From Penicillium oxalicum (lineage: Eukaryota > Ascomycota > Eurotiomycetes > Eurotiales > Aspergillaceae): a DNA stretch of 64,000 bases. Location of the stretch: positions 1,054,001 to 1,118,000 of the forward strand of contig NC_064655.1 in NCBI RefSeq assembly GCF_001723175.1, read 5' to 3'. Below are positions 11,455 to 22,510 of the stretch, one piece after another. Both the position numbers and the translations under genes were made by a program. The notes beneath the pieces were generated by a model. That model was not told where the DNA came from, did no database searches, and worked only from the letters and a program-made list of their open reading frames with translations. Positions within the stretch are counted from its first letter, which is position 1; each line of letters starts with the position of its first letter.

Positions 11455-12132
11455 CTACCATTGCCTTCCCCCTACTGGCTTGCGCACGCTGGGATCGAGA
11501 TTCCCTGGACTGGGCGATCTCCCACCCTGCAGCCGTGCCCGCAGTCGTTCCTGCGCCGATCCGGCCCCAGACCTGCTATCTTGGCTAGACCGCGAGGACT
11601 GATACGATCCCGACCGCTGAGAAGGGAGTGGCCGGGCTCCCGAGGAAGGTGAATTAGCCTGTAGAGATTGCGACGTCGGCGACATGACAGACGCCGGGGA
11701 AGCGCTTTGAGGGGTCACCATTGAGCCGCTAGCGCCACTGGCACCGCTGCCCCGGCCACGACGAAGACTGGCTGTCTGCGTACTTCCCGGCGAAGATGCA
11801 TTTGAGTCCCCCCAGAGATCACCTAAGCCACCACCACTCCGTCCGTAAGCACCACCGGGTGCCCCTTGTGCATGTTGTCCGGAAACAGTCACAATCGGCC
11901 GAGACGCAGCAGGAGCCGGGGCCTTTGGATCCGGGGGAAGCCATGCGGGGAATGGCCGTCCCTTCTCAGTGTAGTAGGCTCGTAGTGCGTTGGAGATGTG
12001 AGAACAATCTTCATTGTCCGGGTCATCCCCCTCGTCACCTAGGGAGATGGCCCGGCGCAAGCTGTTGAGCCGGGATCCAAGGACGTTGGAGATCGAGGAG
12101 GAGCTCTTGAAGGAAGCGAGGTAGGAGCTCAT
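11455..12132 (-). CDS. mso1: Sec1-binding protein Mso1
   Basis: A single exon encodes 225 residues from ATG 12132. An upstream in-frame ATG at 12255 lies in leader-like sequence. The first 70 residues are the conserved part: MSSYLASFKSSSS, then LNSLRRAISLGDEGDDPDNE, then ALRAYYTEKGRPFPAWLPPD. This is the pattern of the Mso1 Sec1-binding domain. The remainder is disordered, rich in Ser, Gly, Pro and Arg, and ends in VRKPVGGRQW. In yeast, Mso1 binds the SM protein Sec1 and the exocytic SNARE complex at sites of secretion. The role here is inferred from the N-terminal match. The low-complexity tail is normal for the family in filamentous fungi. Confidence 0.82.
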   Translation of the reverse strand: MSSYLASFKSSSSISNVLGSRLNSLRRAISLGDEGDDPDNEDCSHISNALRAYYTEKGRPFPAWLPPDPKAPAPAASRPIVTVSGQHAQGAPGGAYGRSGGGLGDLWGDSNASSPGSTQTASLRRGRGSGASGASGSMVTPQSASPASVMSPTSQSLQANSPSSGARPLPSQRSGSYQSSRSSQDSRSGAGSAQERLRARLQGGRSPSPGNLDPSVRKPVGGRQW

Positions 12133-13204
12133 ATTAACGTGTGGTAATGTAGGAAATCGTTGACGATCGGTCGTGCAAAAAATGAAGAGGCCAACGATGT
12201 GATGATGTGGGGTAACGGTGATGCGGAATTGCGAACCCTGTTGGCGTGTAAACACAGCGGAGAAAGATGCCGAAGGAGATCAGGGGTCTGGCTGATATCT
12301 TGAGTATGACTCCGGGGGTGTTCTTGATGCAGTGGCCCCTATTCTTCACAAAAAGGCCAGCTTCTGTGAATGGTGTGAGTTGCGGTGACGAGGTCGAGAG
12401 GGGGTCAAATTGGGCAGTAGGTAGCCAGCAAATAGTTCCGAGTCCAGTCCCTGGCCGACCATCTACGGCACGTGACCTTTCACGAAGCGCTGCGCATTTC
12501 GTTTGACTCTGAGCTTAGAGGGGACTAAGACTCCTACGGCTTTTTTTCCCTTGGAGTTGAATGCATCGAGGGTCTTTCCTCATAGGAATTTCGACCACTT
12601 TTGAACATCGTCCCTTGAGCGGATATCTGAAGCAGGTTCGGGTGGGGAATAGGATATGTAGTATATGGGTGGAGGAGGTCTCTTTGCAGATTTGAACTTA
12701 GGAGACTAGGTCACTGGCTAGTTGGAGGTCCCACCTAGTACTGGCATAGGTTCACATAACGCAAATTTGAAAAACGGAGCTTCATGTTCTTTGGATTGAT
12801 CATGTAGAACTACGCCGTCAGTCTGCATGGCCCTGATCGGCATTACCCGGTTCCATGTGGCAGTGGCCCTCGACCCTCTATTGGAGGGCGCTAGTATACC
12901 AGATAGGTAAGTTTCATCCCTTACCAGATCTTGTGGTTTCCATGACGTTTCCTTCGAACCTCAACAACAGAAAGAAAGGACGAGATGGGGTGGGGCACTC
13001 AGCCTCATAAAGGGCAGTCGATTGCAAAATATAGCTTGAGGAATTTCATGTTGACAAATATCTATGGAAAATGATGTGACAATATCCAGGTGGGTATGAT
13101 GCCCGATCAAAATAAGCACAAAAGAAGGATGGAAAAAGAACATCGTCCCAAAACGCCATGCACGATCATGTAAAGCTTTTCTTCCCGCAAACTCATATGA
13201 CGAT
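12133..13204. other. Intergenic region upstream of mso1
   Basis: About 1.07 kb between the mso1 start and the mak16 stop, both minus strand. No supported coding sequence or RNA gene. Confidence 0.6.
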
Positions 13205-14325
13205 CTATGCCATGATACGGTCTTTGCCAGCATCCTCGGTTTCGTATTCGATTTCGATGCGAGGTCCCTTCTTCCGCGGCTTGGCCGGAGGAGCGGCATG
13301 CTTGCGCTTTGCACTTGGCTTGGGCTTCTTCTCATCTTCGCTAGGAGCGCTCTCGTCGTCGCTCTCATCCTCACTTTCGTCATCGTCCTCGTCATAGTCA
13401 TCGCTGGAATCGGCAGAATCACCACCCAGCCAGTCCTCAATGTCTTCTAAGTCCTCCTCCTCGTCGAGGTCGCTCACGTACTCGACCTCACCAACGCCAT
13501 CCTCCTCGTCCTCGATCTCCTCGCCGTCATCCATGTCCTCGTCACGCTCGCCTTCACCAGCGCGCTCCAGACCACGGAGAACCTTCTTCCAGATGTTCTC
13601 GTCGACGTTGAGCGGCTGATCGCCGTAAGCGCCACTGCGCAGACGTTCAATGAGTTCACGCTCGATGGCACGCTCAACCTTGGCTGCGGACAAAGCCTTG
13701 CGTTCTCGGGTTTCTTCGCGACGGCGAATTTTGGGGGCCAGCTTGGGCACAATCTTCTCGCCGAGACGGTCCTCTTCCTTGGCAATGTTTCTCATGCGAA
13801 TTTGCACCTGCGTCAGACGGGTGAGACGCTGCTTGCACTTATGAACCAGGAATTTGGGCCAGTAGATGAGACGTTCGTCGAGTTGTTCGAGAGCTTTGGC
13901 ATAGTTGGACGAGAGGCGCACACGCTCCCACCATTTGCTAGGCATATGGGCACGTTCAATAGTCTTCATGTAGAGGTACATGTTTCCGGTCTCTGGATCG
14001 GAGCGCACTGTTGCATATCGAGAGTTGGCAAGTGGACATGACTGGCGATTGCACAGGCCAGTGACATTGTGCTCGTTGCGGCAGAAATTTTGCTCCTTTG
14101 TAGTTCTGCGGTGATGAGGCCAGTTAGCAAACGATGTTTTCAATTTTGATTCCGACATTCGATACGATCAAGGCTGCAAACCTGTACACCGACAGACAGC
14201 CTGCACATCCGAGCGAGAATGATTTGCGATTGGTAGAGAAGACTATCTCTGATAGGGCGCACTCACTTCAGCTTATAAGAGCAGAATTGCTGGTTGATTA
14301 CCTGCCACACGATCTCATCCGACAT
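13205..14325 (-). CDS. mak16: Ribosome biogenesis protein Mak16
   Basis: Exons 14325-14267 and 14105-13205 join over a 161 bp intron with a GCTAAC branch site and encode 319 residues. The short first exon supplies [18 protein letters not shown], the invariant Mak16 start. The splice then restores [19 protein letters not shown], followed by [18 protein letters not shown] with the family's conserved cysteines. The C-terminal third is highly acidic (Asp/Glu/Ser) and ends in Lys/Arg-rich nuclear-localisation-like sequence. Mak16 is a nucleolar protein needed for 60S subunit assembly, associated with Rpf1 and other early 27S factors. Translation from an apparent ATG inside the intron would lose the conserved N-terminus. 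Confidence 0.95.
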
Positions 14326-14617
14326 GATGGGCAAGGAGCGGTGCTAAGTTCAATGCTAAAGAACCCTCGACCCGATGTTGACGGCAAGGAAGAAAAAAAA
14401 AAGTAAAGTCACGTGGCCCGTTCTTATCGATAGCCGCTCCAGTCCAGCTTCAGCGACAGAGGAGACTCCATCTCGCCGCATCGTAGAAGGCTTTCCTACC
14501 AGGGCCAAAAAAAAGAGTGAAATAAAAGACATCCGACAGAAATGAGCAGTATATTTTGAACATTTACTCATGCATTATTTCTCAATAGAGGGGCGGCAGT
14601 GAATACGGCCTAGCTCG

Positions 14618-17600
14618 CTACGGCCAAGGACCGTCCACTGGAAGTTGGCCGTCCACCCATTCACCACTGCCGACTTGGTGGCTGCCATGGTCCGAGTCTT
14701 CCCCGTTCACATCTTCAGCCAACCCCCATCCCATTGACTCCAACTCACGAGTGAAAAAATCACGCTCCTCTTCCATAAGGTGAGCATCAGTATGTCCACC
14801 CATCACATCCTTGTATTGACGAAGATGCCACCAATGTGTCAGCCCCCGGAGGGCCTGCTCAAGGGGCAGAGCTTCTTCAACTTCGGCGTCAACGTCTGAA
14901 CCAGCTAGCCAGTCATCCCGAAGCTCTGGCCGACAGTAGAGATAAATCGCGGTGATGACACGCATGTTGCTTTGGCGCCATTTACGACCACAGTAGGGCA
15001 CTTGTGACTTGAAGAGCTTGAGGGTGTAGAATCGAAGATAAGGATCTGGAATCTTCAGGCCCTTTCGGAGGATTGTGCTCGATTTGTATTGCACAAGGAG
15101 GAGACAGCGATGTGCTTTATCTCTGGTGATCTTCTGCATGATGTGAAGATAGTTGATCGCGGAGAAAAAGTTGCGGAAAGAGAAGGTCGTGATAGGTTCT
15201 TTCGGTGGCGGAGCGGTAGGATAGCCAAGCTCGTCAACTTCAGGGCGTGTTGGACCATCTAACATATCTTCAATATAGCCCTCGGGGGAGAAGGCTCGAA
15301 CAACGCTGTCGCTGGTGGTCAAGGGGGGTCTGTGACGGGAAATTGGTGGTGGGGCAGCTTCATCCTCGCTCTCGGTGTCGCCGTAATCTGTGTGCTGCCT
15401 TGCAACCGCATATTCGGAATTCTCGCTGCAGAAATGGAAGAAGCTAATAGTTTCAAGCGTCAGCGATCATGGTGAAATACACTTTAGATGTGTTGACATA
15501 CGAGAGATCTTCCCGATCATTTTTCTGCGCCACAGCCTGATCCACGTCCTGATGCGCAAACATTTTGAGTATAAGAGGCAGGTAGTTTGAATCAAGCAGC
15601 AGTTGAGTCATGTACTCGAATTTGAGAATGTCTGGAGGGGTCAGCGGAGAGCAAAGAAAGCTTCAAAGGTATAGGTTAAGAAAGAAACTCACGCGACCGC
15701 TTAAACCATTTCAGCAAGAGAAGCAATGTGCCAGACACAGCTTTGCCAGTGATCTCCCGTAGACGAATGTTGTCAAGTTCGTCTATGGAGATATCCAGCG
15801 CCATGTGAGATGATGAAACGCCGGTTCCGTTACTACTGCTATCGAGAGATCAGCGACGGTTGAGATTAAGGCAGGTGGACTGAGCTTGTTATTTCACGTA
15901 CCTCGCGTTCTGAGAACCCTGGGAATTTGGCTGATTCACCATGGCGCTGACATTAGTGAGGATGATCTTGAGAAATACAATCGTTATAGATTGAAGATGA
16001 GCCAAGATTTGTGCCTTCAACAGAAGTCAGTGACCAATCCATCATGAAAAAATATTGGCAGGCTTACATAGAATCCTTCCACAGCATCCAGTCGGCGCTG
16101 CACATCAGGGTCATCCGTGTCCTTTCTACAAGACCGGGACCCGCTTTCATTCAAGTTCATCTGCTCCAGTCCAGCTGTTGTGTCATCAAGGAAAGAGAAA
16201 TCTGGCACCGGTGGCTGGTACTGTTCGAGATTCCATCCTCGGTCGTATTTCATAAAATTTTCTCGCTCTTCCCACAACTGCCGCATTCCTCGTGTCATCT
16301 TAACATGAGTTGAAAACAACTTTCCAGCCTCTATGACAGATGCCGGTACGTCACTTCCGTCCCAGCGTTTGCCGACAAGAACATCCTGACGTTCCGTCGT
16401 GCCTTTACCCCCGATGCGATTACTTGTGTCATCCAGCGGGGGATAAAGCAGTGGGAAATTTTGGTTGGTCTGATAGTTTTGTTTCTTGCCCGCTTTGCCT
16501 CCAGGTCCGATTGGCGAAGGAGGTGGAGATGGCGCAGGCGTTGCAATATGAACCGCTTGTTGAATGATAGATCCATTCCCACCGGTAATCGACGGCCCAA
16601 CTCCACAGAAGAGCCCGGTAGACGCGTTCGGTCTGTTTGGATGTTGAGGTAAGGGTGGCAAAATGGAGTTATTTTCGAGTTCCAATGGAACAACAGATGG
16701 TGGTGGATTATATGACGGGTATTTAGACGTGATCTCCTGGCGGAACAGGTGGTAGTCCAAGGGCTTTGCGGTCAAGAAGGGGGTTCTGCGAGCGGCAGCC
16801 TCCTCTTCTGAAATCAGGGGTGGCTCCAATAGCTCTTTGGTCCTCTTTAGCTTTTCAGTGCCCCCAAACACAAGAAGAATGGATTTCCATAGCAGTAGTA
16901 TAATTCTCGTGAGTGGGATGTTTGCGGATTCATCCCACCTCAGTCGAGCGATTACTTCAACAATAGTCACTAATAGACACGGGTTTGATGCGGCAAGTGC
17001 ATCGCGCATTGAGGTGTTTTGGGCATTTTGCGCTTCCTGACGCCGGCCAACTTCAACGGAGAAGTAAAGCAATGTGAGCACCAAATTTGCCTCACGCTCA
17101 GAGGCAGCAATATCGCCTGGGTTAAGCCGTTCCAATTCAAGCTCTTCAGGGTCGGGACCAAGTGTAGCTCGATTCTTATCGTATAGTTGAGAGAGCCTGA
17201 GAATCAAAGCGGCAATACCTCCACATCGCTGAAGGAGCGTGACATTCTTCTCAATCCAGGTGATCTGAAGTGATTTGGATCGAGGCGTTTCGGCTGCACT
17301 CTGCGGAGTCGTATCCTCGGAGTATTCCGGGGATTCACGTCCACCAGTGATACCCCATACACCAGTGACTGCGTAGCAGAGATTGTCAAGCGACTCTAGA
17401 CGTGTGGAAACGTCATTACTTTGCAGGTTTTCTAGAGACCGCATGACAAAGGATTGGCGCATGGCCTCGGAGACCTCTGTCCAGGGCTGCTCGTCACCGG
17501 CGGTTCCCTGCTGTTGACAGAAGACATTCCACTGTCTTTCAAATGTAACTCTCATGCCTGTCAACATTACGCGATCAAACTGGTTGTATTGAAACCACTC

Positions 17601-18032
17601 ATCAAGCTCATCTGGGAAGGATTGAGCATCAGCGTATTCAAAGGCGTAGGCCGGCTGTTCAATCTTGGGAATTTCTTGCACAAGCTTCCGCAGTTGCGCT
17701 AGGCTTATGGAGGAATCTTGTGGCCGGCTTGCATCTTGCGTAACAGGTGCGGGAGGGGGTGGTTGCAACGGGGGTGGAGGGGCTGATCCATCTCGTCGCA
17801 GTGGTGGCCGCTCTGCTGCTTCCATGGACCCTGTCGAGCTATTTAATGTCTCAGGTGCCTCTGACAATACCTGCTGTTGCTGCAGCAGGTCCTCTGCGAC
17901 CTTCTCCATCAACTGGTCGTCTGGGACTGGCGAAATGTCACTGCCAGTTTGATCCACCTCGTCTGCCTTGACAATATGGCTCTCTCTGCTACCAGAGGTT
18001 GTATCAACGGTTGAGGCGATGGGTACCTCCAT
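14618..18032 (-). CDS. far11: STRIPAK complex subunit Far11/STRIP (N1221 and DUF3402 domains)
   Basis: Five exons (18032-16068, 16014-15902, 15838-15693, 15631-15502, 15443-14618) with introns of 53, 63, 61 and 58 bp encode 1,059 residues. All phases close. A disordered, Pro-rich N-terminus of about 100 residues precedes the N1221-like region, with YAFEYADAQSFPDELDEWF near its start. The C-terminal half carries the Far11 hallmark HILKFEYMTQLLLDSNYLP followed by LILKMFAHQD, and later YLRFYTLKLFKSQVPYCGRKW. Orthologs are yeast Far11, Neurospora HAM-2 and Sordaria PRO22. These are scaffold-like subunits of the STRIPAK phosphatase-kinase complex at ER and nuclear membranes, needed for hyphal fusion and sexual development in filamentous fungi. 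Confidence 0.93.
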
Positions 18033-18624
18033 TTTGAATGGATCAGGTTAGGGGACAATGGTTCGATCAGAGGGAGACTCGGCGACTGAGCATGCAACCT
18101 GTGGCGGACAGGCACTTTTGGATGGGTTGGGAGGTGTAGACGTGGTCATCAGGATTGCTTGCAGACGGATCTTAGGTGAGAACAAGCGCCCTGAAGAAAT
18201 CACTGCTCGAGCAAGCAGGATCATCTTGTGCCAAAGGCCATGGTGCGCAGGAATGACCAAGTTGTTGACTGCCATGTGCCAACAGTCGCGGTGACCAGAT
18301 AAACATCACGTGATAAGTCTTGATATATGGTACCCCGTGCCTGAATATGGCAGTGGTCATCCTATTCAGATAGCGTAGTATCATAAGTCCCGTATCAACT
18401 ATTTGAAGTCTCCAATTAGAGGAACATACTTTTAACAAGTTAAGTAAAAGAGCTGGTTTTTTTTTTCTATCGCTCCGAGCGTGGATCCAACGTAATGAAG
18501 CTGGCCTCAAAGGATCATGCTGATAGGCCTTGATTCGATCTGATTTTTTTCACATTGATATTGTCAAATTCTTGGAAATGTTTCATCAGCCCACCACGTT
18601 AACTTAGTGGTACTCGACTGTTCA
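18033..18624. other. Intergenic region between far11 and the tRNA gene
   Basis: Contains the far11 promoter (minus strand) and the upstream flank of the tRNA. No coding sequence recognised. Confidence 0.6.
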
Positions 18625-18696
18625 TCCGAATTGGTGTAGTGGCTAACATCGTCGTCTCTCACACGACAGCCAGGGGTTCGATTCCCCTATTCGGAG
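18625..18696 (+). tRNA. tRNA-Glu (anticodon CTC)
   Basis: A 72-base intronless cloverleaf can be drawn. The acceptor arm TCCGAAT pairs with ATTCGGA and leaves G as discriminator. The anticodon stem GTCGT/ACGAC closes the loop CTCTCAC, with anticodon CTC. The T-arm contains GGTTCGATTCC, which is also the Pol III B box. TGGTGTAGTGG in the D-arm fits the A box. T runs (six T from about 18,701 and eight further on) provide Pol III termination. The CCA end is not encoded, as expected in eukaryotes. Confidence 0.95.
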
Positions 18697-19277
18697 TTCA
18701 TTTTTTAACTTTTTTTTGGGTCGGGACCCCGCTGTCCGTGGGTTGTAAAGAGAATTTGCCCAAATTCCGAATCAAATGAATACATATCCCTAGAGCTTGA
18801 ATGGAAGCCTTTCCAGTGTCTTCCCTCGATATTCAGGTTATTTTGCAAACAGAGTTCCAGCTATCCGCAAGGTGGGCTTGGTTTTTCATCCCTGCCACTG
18901 TGTGCCTGCAGCTAGGTAGAAGCTAGGTGTCTGATCTCATTCCTCCTACTTAGTGGACATGATGTCAGGTGGAATCTACGGGTTGTCCGGGCATCCATTT
19001 ATATATAACCGTAGGTAAGCACGAAGGTTCCAGGAGAACCCTAGGCCCTTCATCGGGCATGGGCTGTCCATTAAGAAAATATGTCCACTAGGTACAATGG
19101 ATCCTGCCATAAGTATACAATTAGCCTGAAGCTAAGGTTCCCCCGGTTCAAGACCAATCATCTAAATGTACCCCTAGGTCCGGCACCAACTACCTCATGC
19201 CCTCTACCCAGTGGAAGGTGATCACCCAGACACGTATTCACATACATTTTACATCGAGAGCCAGACAAAATCGCTCT
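18697..19277. other. Intergenic region downstream of the tRNA
   Basis: Apart from the T-rich Pol III terminator just after the tRNA, I see nothing here with coding or RNA signatures. Confidence 0.6.
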
Positions 19278-20148
19278 CTAATCTGACCTCTTCATCGACC
19301 CCCCACGTCTTCTCAACCTCAAAGCTTCCCACCGTTGCCACCCCGCCTCAGCCAGGTCCTCATTTACCAAAAGATCCCGCACCCTCAAAAGACGGCAGAG
19401 GGTCATTTCAGTGGCCCAGTCGACCCAACCCGACCGACGGAGCAGACCCGTCACTACGAACCACCCACACGCACACAAGAAGCCGGCTGCAGAGCCCGCC
19501 AGAACCTGCTGGGGTGTATGGTAGCTCAGGTAGACACGGCTCGCTGAAACCGCCACCGCACTGGCACATAGCCCTACGATCAAGGCACTGCGCAGCAAGA
19601 AATCCGAGTATGGGTAGGAGCCCGCGTAGGAGGGGGAATGGCGAAATGCGAGGAAGAGGGACATGTAGACAGCGAAGTAGGTCATGAACTGGGCGTGAGA
19701 CGATGGCATACCATAACCCTTGCCAAACATTTCTGTCAAGTGCACAAAAACATTAAATTGATCAGCGCTCATTCTATGCGGTGATTATAAAAAGCCACAC
19801 TTCATCACCTCCCCAAGGTCGCGTACGTGGGGCACTTACCCTTTGGTCGCTCTTCCTTGATAATCCTCTTCAACACAAAATTCAATGCCTCACAACTCAG
19901 TTGCCCACCGAACATGAAGATAACCTCCACCTCGCGTGAGGCCCAGATCAGGGTAGCATAAGAGACGCACAGCGCCTGGGGGGCTAGGGCGAGCCATGCT
20001 GATGCAAAAGACAGTGGATCATGGGGGTTCTATCATAGTTCAATTAGCAAAAGACTCCAAACCTACATCCGTAAGAAGATCAGATAGGAAAGCCACTCAC
20101 ATAATGGACATGGGTGAAAGACAGTGAGGCTAGAGGTGTGTCGCCCAT
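19278..20148 (-). CDS. cax4: Dolichyldiphosphatase (Cwh8/Cax4, PAP2 superfamily)
   Basis: Exons 20148-20101, 20029-19840 and 19732-19278 (introns 71 and 107 bp) encode 230 residues. The first exon gives MGDTPLASLSFTHVHY and the second NPHDPLSFASAWLALAPQ, the usual start of the family. Phosphatase motifs follow: KRIIKEERPK (P1, interrupted by intron 2), YGMPSSHAQF (P2) and SRVYLSYHTPQQVLAG (P3, with Arg and His). Four hydrophobic segments are visible. The enzyme hydrolyses dolichyl pyrophosphate on the lumenal ER face, so the dolichyl carrier can be reused for N-glycosylation. It serves the same pathway as the glucosidase I gene at 31.5-34.3 kb. The length matches the family. Confidence 0.93.
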
Positions 20149-21009
20149 GTTGAGAGGTGTTCAAGCTCTGCACTCCAGAGACGGAGTGAAGAGCGACAAA
20201 GGGAATAAGGGGGAGTGACCGAGAGACCCAGAGCACAAGCCGATCGTCTCGGACCCGGAGCACAAATTGCTCTTGACAGTAGAGAGAGAGAGGGGGGGGG
20301 GAGAAATGCGAGCAAGCCACAGTCAAGGTTGGTTGTTCTGAAGGCTCGGCCCGGCGAATAGTGCGATAAGCCACCTCTGCCAGCCTAATAGATTGATAAG
20401 CTGATAAGCGCATAAGGTGATCAGAACCGCTGTTATCCGAATCAGAATATAAGGGACATCCTGCAAGGGACTAATCCATCTTCTCTATACTAACACGAGA
20501 CTCTCATGTAAGTTTACAGGAAATAACTCTTGTAATAGAGACGACAAATCTATTCAGATTTCACTTGTCTGACATCCTTCGCAACAGACCATCCCCAATG
20601 CCTCTCCTAGGCTTTACCTCCTGACATATCGATGAAGAGATCCTACCAGTGTCTACTTCCAAGTGTTTCTACTCGGCGAAACCAAGAGATGTATCTGGAT
20701 CGTAATAATGTCTTGATCGAAGACTGTAGTGGCTGAGATAATAGCTTTACTCGAATCACCTCCTGCTGAGATCATTGAAAGGTATCAGTTCATATGAGAG
20801 TGACTCTGGCCGGACTCTGTCAGGCGAAAAGGCGGGAGAGTATGCGAGGCTGTAGAGATGTACTTCAGTGGCCGATTTTTGGACAAAAAACCTAGTGTTC
20901 TCGGGATTCCTACTCAACCGAATTATTCTCAAACTCACGACCCATCTCAGGTCGCTGTCTCCACGAAGACCTGATCCCTTACCCGCAGACTATGCGATAC
21001 ACCTTCATT

Positions 21010-21011
<2 letters not shown>

Positions 21012-21047
<36 letters not shown>
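21012..21047. repeat. Homopolymer T tract, 36 bases
   Basis: Thirty-six consecutive T on the plus strand, flanked by CATTCC and GGCTTTGCC. It is the longest homopolymer in the window. No target-site duplication or retroelement sequence flanks it. Its exact length may be affected by sequencing or assembly. Confidence 0.9.
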
Positions 21048-21048
<1 letters not shown>

Positions 21049-21687
21049 GCTTTGCCAAGGAAATGCTTGTCTGGCACTCAAATGCAAGAAAAAAAATGGC
21101 AGACAAAGTGACCGGGCTTCCTTTTCTTCCACCAAAGCACACAAACTAAACACCTGATGTCTACCAGGATTTACTGAAGGGAGGGGGGCTCAAGAGAATG
21201 GAATCGGCCATCTCATATCATTCAAAGGCCCTTAGTGTAGTAGAAAAGAAAGATGAAGAGAGGAAGGTAGCTACAATAGATATCTAGGGGTTTCAAAGAA
21301 AGTCAGTTTAGTGTCATCTTCATCGGTACACCGATAGTGCTCTACCTAAGAGCCTGAGGTATGATCCATACAGATATTGTTAGCAGCGACGTCGTGACTT
21401 CTAGTATAGTAGGTACCACCGACTGGATACCATAGTATACTATGCGGTGTCTTGCTACCTAGTACGGCGGTGCGAATGAAGTGAAAATTGATCAGGAGCT
21501 GTAACAATATTCAATATACGTAGGCATTGTACTATGTTCATATGTCTCTGCATGAAAGTTAAGGTCTGATCTTCGGCCATCAACAGATATCAATGTCAAC
21601 GGGATCACATGAGAGCATTCCTCGACTGCTTCCACTCCCACCACGGGGCATGTATGGTTCAGTGAGCCATATGTATACTGTACATTG

Positions 21688-21706
21688 CATTGTACACTGT
21701 ACAATG
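21688..21706. repeat. Perfect 19-base palindrome
   Basis: CATTGTACACTGTACAATG reads as two 9-base arms around a single C. It sits in a stretch with further TGTAC/GTACA words. It may be a protein-binding site or a small cruciform, and no known factor is assigned. Confidence 0.6.
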
Positions 21707-21713
21707 TATAGCA

Positions 21714-21733
21714 TGAACGATGAACGATGAACG
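21714..21733. repeat. Short tandem repeat TGAACGA, about 2.9 copies
   Basis: Direct repeats of the heptamer TGAACGA lie seven bases after the palindrome at 21688-21706. The third copy lacks its last base. Confidence 0.7.
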
Positions 21734-22510
21734 GAATGTACCAATGTACCATGCACCCTGTAGGACCCGCCACCAGTCGAGACTCCCCACGTGCTCCGAA
21801 GTGCGCGCACGGCGGGGACCCGCAGCGAATTTCAACGAGAGCGGGGGAACACAGAAAAGGCCGCAGGGAAAATTAAATGAGACCGACATCAGCCATCGTT
21901 CAGGCACCAAACATGTCACTCTTCTGGTCGACTTCCTTGACCTCATCCTCGCCTGTCTTCCCACGTACCCATCTCCCTTCATCCTCTCTCTTTGCCCTCG
22001 AATTCCTCAGTCTTTCTGCTTCTTACTTCAAATCATGACGCAGTCCCCGTTCCCGAATACGCCCATTGTCTTCTTACATCATTCGAGAGACCCCGCCCCG
22101 GCACAGAGGACACAACTTGGACGACAACGATTACAGAGCATTGAAATTCCCTGATTGAGACCCGTTTGTGGTGGTTCCGCTCAGGTACGGTGCAAGAGTA
22201 CCGGTAGAGACTGAGCTCTCTTATCCTAAATTTATATTACGTGAGGATCAACCAACCAGCTTTGGTTGGGCCTCTCTTGGGATCGCCACTGGAGGACGTG
22301 ATTAAAAACCCGCTCGGCACCTGCCCACCCACACGGTATGTCACCATCCAGTACCCATGAAGATGACTGGGGTCTCCTAGCACCTACTCACCCACTCGGA
22401 AAGCCAGTCATCTGGCTGGTGGGAAGTGTATGGCCACAGAGAGCATCGTCACAGACACGAATCAGTCTGCTAACATCAACACCATCACGCCCGCAGGGCA
22501 GAAGTACAAC

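Larger units (their letters stand above)
20149..22510. other. Long divergent intergenic region and 5' leader of the RBR ligase gene
   Basis: No protein gene or RNA gene is recognised in this 2.36 kb. It contains the T36 tract (21012-21047), a palindrome (21688-21706) and a TGAACGA repeat (21714-21733). A CT-rich stretch of the kind seen before fungal transcription starts runs from about 21,940 to 22,030. A 39-codon upstream open reading frame lies at 22035-22154. A likely leader intron covers 22336-22496, with donor GTATGT, branch GCTAAC and acceptor CCGCAG. Confidence 0.6.

Noticed and set aside
14106..14266. snoRNA hosted in the 161 bp mak16 intron
   Set aside because: The intron is longer than most here, but neither C/D nor H/ACA box arrangements are visible on the transcribed strand.
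21000..21060. Retrotransposon insertion at the T36 tract
   Set aside because: No reverse-transcriptase remnants, terminal repeats or target-site duplications are seen around it.
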